Source: Thioglobus_C sp964448305 (GTDB lineage: Bacteria; Pseudomonadota; Gammaproteobacteria; PS1; Pseudothioglobaceae). Taken from it: a stretch of 22,789 nt of DNA. This document shows positions 19,956 through 22,789 of this stretch, one piece after another. The number at the start of each line of letters is the position of its first letter. Positions within the stretch are counted from its first letter, which is position 1. Location: assembly GCA_964448305.1 (NCBI GenBank), contig CAYUWB010000021.1:1-22789 (forward strand). Direction: 5' to 3'. Both the position numbers and the translations under genes were made by a program. The notes under the pieces were generated by a model. It had not been told where the DNA came from. It searched no databases and saw only the letters and a list, made by a program, of their open reading frames with translations.

Positions 19956-21181
19956 TGCAATATTTTGTTCAGATACGTAGAGCAGATGGAAGTACATATC
20001 CAACAACTGTAGAAGCAGACTCTTTAGCAGAAGCAAGAAGAATAGCGCAAAATGTTGGAGAGAGTGGAGAAACTGTAGAAAATATTACAGAGAATACATC
20101 AGGAATTGGCACAGGCGATCAAGCTCTTACATCACAAGCAATGACACAGGCATTAGAAGATGGACCTACAACTCTTGATAATTTATATAGAGAGTTTGAA
20201 CGTAACAGAGCTTTGGCAATTAATAATGCTACCGACAGACCAATTGGTGAAGGGCAAACATCTGCACCATTAAGAACAACAGGTAATGAAGCAATTGGTG
20301 CTGGGTTTCAAGAAGGTTCTTATCAAGGACCAATGATGCCTGTGGCTCCAAGAGCGCAAGATTTTTTAACTGGAAGTGCGCCACAAGAAACATTAATGAT
20401 GGCACAAAGACCGCAAGAACCTTTTTTGGAAGGATTACCTGAACAAACACCAACAGAATATAGTAGTTTTAATAAATATATTGATAATTTTTTATCTGAC
20501 AACGCACAGTTATCAGGATATGCATTGGGTTTAGATAAGCAAGCACCAAATCAAGGTTTAGCTCAAAGCGTTATATATGGTAGTGGACCAATAGGTAGTT
20601 ACTTTCAAGGATTGTTTCCAGAAGTACAAGCTACATACATGGCAGAAGATGTTGCAAAAAACATGAATTTAGCAGAGGGTGCTAATCCAGTTACAGGAAA
20701 AAGCTTTGATCAATTTACAAGTGAAATGCTTAGCGGTGGACAAGAAAATTCTTTATTTAATAAACAAACTACAGCATTTAATAACATTGTTGCGCAATAT
20801 AAAAAAGATTTAAATAGTCCAGACAAAACTAATATTGCAGATAGCGTAGCAATGTCTTTTAGTGATAATGCAAAAAATGCTAGTACAGTTGTAAACATGA
20901 TTAGGGGTATGGCTACAAGCAGATATGGTGATAATTATATGAGATATGTAAATCCAAGGTCAGACGCATTATACGATGCGTGGTCTAGAGAGCAAGCAAA
21001 TAAAATGAAAGCAAGTGCGCCTGATATGTTTAAAGGTTTAGATTCAGAAGCTATGGCAGAAAGAGCGGCAAAGAATCCAAGTTTTGCAGGCAAAGAATCG
21101 TTTATGGAATATACTGCAAGGTCTCTTGGCGTACCATTTGCAGGAAATAATGAATTACCAATGGGAATGAGAGGTAGCTAA
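19955..21181 (+). CDS. Structural-region hypothetical protein, 408 aa
   Basis: Residues 1-45 (MQYFVQIRRADGSTYPTTVE, then SLAEARRIAQNVG) form a small strand-strand-helix unit of the kind attached to phage virion proteins. The remainder is Gln/Asn/Ala rich with few motifs (FNKYIDNFLSDNAQLSGYAL, VNMIRGMATSRYGDNYMRYV). It lies directly after the portal, where scaffold, head-tail or internal virion proteins are found. Start and stop are both coupled (TAATG) to neighbours. No family recognised. Confidence 0.7.
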   Translation: MQYFVQIRRADGSTYPTTVEADSLAEARRIAQNVGESGETVENITENTSGIGTGDQALTSQAMTQALEDGPTTLDNLYREFERNRALAINNATDRPIGEGQTSAPLRTTGNEAIGAGFQEGSYQGPMMPVAPRAQDFLTGSAPQETLMMAQRPQEPFLEGLPEQTPTEYSSFNKYIDNFLSDNAQLSGYALGLDKQAPNQGLAQSVIYGSGPIGSYFQGLFPEVQATYMAEDVAKNMNLAEGANPVTGKSFDQFTSEMLSGGQENSLFNKQTTAFNNIVAQYKKDLNSPDKTNIADSVAMSFSDNAKNASTVVNMIRGMATSRYGDNYMRYVNPRSDALYDAWSREQANKMKASAPDMFKGLDSEAMAERAAKNPSFAGKESFMEYTARSLGVPFAGNNELPMGMRGS

Positions 21182-21537
21182 TGGCAACATTTGAAGAATT
21201 TACAAGTTCATTTGGCAACATGCAAAGAAGTCCAGCAGATAGTGTGTTTTCTAGATTTTTAGATAGTCAACCACAAGCAACATTTTTTGGTTCATTGCCA
21301 GAGAATATGACACCTGTGCAAAGACAAGCATCTGGTGATGTTTATAATCAAGCTATACAGGATTATTATGGCGAGCTTGGTAGAAGAATAAGACAAGGTC
21401 AAGCACCTACATTGCAGTTCCAAGAATATCTTAGTCAGTTCCCATACACGCAAAGATTTGCGCAGGCAACACAAAGATCAAGAGATATGGCAAGACAAAG
21501 AGTTGCTCCTAGAACTAGAAGATTATTTTATGGCTAA
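21181..21537 (+). CDS. Small structural-region protein, 118 aa
   Basis: TAATG coupled to both neighbours. MATFEEFTSSFGNMQRSPAD is followed by aromatic and Gln-rich stretches (SQPQATFFGSLPENMTPVQR, NQAIQDYYGELGRRIRQGQA) and an Arg-rich C-terminus (MARQRVAPRTRRLFYG). The basic tail suggests contact with DNA or a capsid partner. Function unknown; context is virion assembly. Confidence 0.7.
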   Translation: MATFEEFTSSFGNMQRSPADSVFSRFLDSQPQATFFGSLPENMTPVQRQASGDVYNQAIQDYYGELGRRIRQGQAPTLQFQEYLSQFPYTQRFAQATQRSRDMARQRVAPRTRRLFYG

Positions 21538-22789
21538 TGGTAACAAACAAATTTTTCAACATAACGCCACCACCAGGAGATCCAGGTAGTACAGATCCTT
21601 CGGATAGACCTTTTTTAAATTTTACTAAAAGGCAACAAACACAAAATAGCACGTTGCCAATAACTCCATCATCGCCACCACCAATGGCAAATCAATTTGG
21701 CGAAGTGTTTGAAAGACCTAATCCTGTAGTGCCAATAATTCCTGGCGGTGGACCTCCTCCTGACTATACTCCAAATATTGACAATGATACATATGCACCT
21801 GAGTTTAGAACATTTGAGACAGATGTAACTGCACAACAACAAGCATCTACATTTAAAGAAATTACAGATTACAAACAAATATTTAATCAAATTGATAGTA
21901 TTGTGCAGGTAGAAAAACCTAATTTGCCACAAGAAAAATACACTAAACTTAATGACATTGTTAATAAATACAGAGCAAATAAAGGTTATGCAAACATAGA
22001 TCCATATGAAGCAGGAACTCTTGCAATGGATGAAATATATATAGAGTTAGATAGACCAAGACCTAGAAGAGTGCGTGATGAAAAAGCTAATGTAAGTTGG
22101 CGTGATACGTGGTCAAATTTATTGCAAGACAATATAAGTAAACAAGAAAGATTTGGCAGTTTTGGTGGTGAGTTAGCTTTTAATGATTTTAAAAAAGAAG
22201 AAGGATTGCGTAATGCACCTAAAGCTATATTTGAAACATTATTTGTAACAAGTGGTGCTGGACAACTTGCTAGAATAGCTGGTTTATCTGGTTCAGGTTT
22301 GCGTATTGGTATGGGTTTTGGAGGAAAAGGTGGCAGATTTCTTTTAGGTGGATCAAAAGATGCATCAAAAGGTGTTGGTTCAATAAAACAAGCATACGAA
22401 CAATCAAACAGATTAGTAACAACAAAAAGTTTTAAAGAAACTATTAGTCCTAAAAATTGGGCAAATTATAATACGCTTGGCACAGTTCTTAGGTATGAAG
22501 CGGCAGAAGAAAGATTTTTAATTCCGTATGCAACAGGTTTATATCAAGGTCAGCGAATAGGTGTAGGTTGGACAGAAGCAGAAGAACTTGCGTTTGAACA
22601 AGCTGTGCTTGCACATAGAGCTGAATTTGGTGATGGATTGTTTTCTAGATTATTACAACCATTTTTAGTAAATACTGCTAATTTCGGTTCTACGCAAAAA
22701 AGATTTTTAGAAGAACAAATAGAAGGTTGGAAATTTTTAGGTGTAGATATAGAACCAGGTGAAATGCTTGGTTTCTTTACAGGTATTGG
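21537..22789 (+). CDS. Large protein running off the right edge (at least 417 aa), probably internal virion protein
   Basis: ATG overlaps the upstream TAA. The frame stays open to the last base, giving 417 codons so far. The first 75 residues are proline- and asparagine-rich (ITPPPPGDPGSTDPSDRP; PGGGPPPDYTPN) and disordered, followed by helical regions and a glycine-rich segment (about 240-282; AGLSGSGLRIGMGFGGKGGR) that could be membrane active. A very long protein after the portal cluster recalls podovirus internal core or ejection proteins; unproven because the C-terminus is missing. Confidence 0.72.
   Translation, partial: MVTNKFFNITPPPGDPGSTDPSDRPFLNFTKRQQTQNSTLPITPSSPPPMANQFGEVFERPNPVVPIIPGGGPPPDYTPNIDNDTYAPEFRTFETDVTAQQQASTFKEITDYKQIFNQIDSIVQVEKPNLPQEKYTKLNDIVNKYRANKGYANIDPYEAGTLAMDEIYIELDRPRPRRVRDEKANVSWRDTWSNLLQDNISKQERFGSFGGELAFNDFKKEEGLRNAPKAIFETLFVTSGAGQLARIAGLSGSGLRIGMGFGGKGGRFLLGGSKDASKGVGSIKQAYEQSNRLVTTKSFKETISPKNWANYNTLGTVLRYEAAEERFLIPYATGLYQGQRIGVGWTEAEELAFEQAVLAHRAEFGDGLFSRLLQPFLVNTANFGSTQKRFLEEQIEGWKFLGVDIEPGEMLGFFTGI

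Overview
The window looks like about 22.8 kb of a tailed double-stranded DNA phage genome. The evidence is a small terminase, large terminase and portal gene run (15.8-20.0 kb), a replication and recombination block, dense gene packing with ATGA/GTGA/TAATG overlaps, and many short unknown genes. Several tiny lysine-rich proteins at the left end resemble small ORFs I associate with marine bacteriophages, so a marine environmental phage is likely; the host cannot be read from the sequence. No integrase, repressor, tRNA, rRNA, IS element or true CRISPR array was seen. Both ends cut through genes.

Layout. (1) 1-2372, plus strand: tail end of a gene, then seven tiny overlapping genes and a 368-residue membrane-associated protein; probably the distal end of the late transcript in a circular map. 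(2) 2373-2633: convergent intergenic region with inverted repeats. (3) 2634-6456, minus strand: DNA metabolism genes, in transcription order an unknown phage family protein, a coiled-coil protein, a single-strand annealing-like protein, a small protein, a lambda-O-like initiator, a DnaC-like helicase loader and a PDDEXK nuclease. (4) 6457-7111: a 655-base non-coding region with a seven- to eight-copy short-repeat array of about 52 bases period, a promoter/operator palindrome and a long imperfect hairpin. (5) 7112-11536, minus strand: five-gene operon with a CobS-like MoxR AAA+ ATPase, a CobT-like VWA protein and a protein with RAMP-like motifs. (6) 11627-15610, minus strand: a run of small early genes, including a pyrimidine-dimer-glycosylase-like protein, with an assembly gap at 14137-14236. 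(7) 15611-15833: divergent control region. (8) 15834-22789, plus strand: packaging and structural genes.

How it fits together. Transcription diverges near 15.7 kb: leftward early genes start at a promoter embedded in palindromes, with further leftward promoters near 13.85, 11.6 and 6.5 kb; rightward late genes start near 15.82 and 16.42 kb. Initiator plus loader should recruit the host replicative helicase, and a 26-base palindrome inside the initiator gene is a candidate origin. The annealing protein and the PDDEXK nuclease fit recombination-linked replication. The AAA+/VWA pair probably acts as a remodelling machine rather than a cobalt chelatase.

The most unusual signals are: (a) an extraordinary density of sequence-unrelated perfect micro-hairpins inside the early genes, especially 11.2-15.7 kb; (b) the GGCAGACG array at 6.56-6.94 kb; (c) a shared 5' leader (AAACAAGT, often a hairpin, then a Shine-Dalgarno site) before several genes; (d) the AAA+/VWA/RAMP-like operon. 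The N gap is flanked by two identical 55-base copies and is almost certainly a scaffolding artefact.
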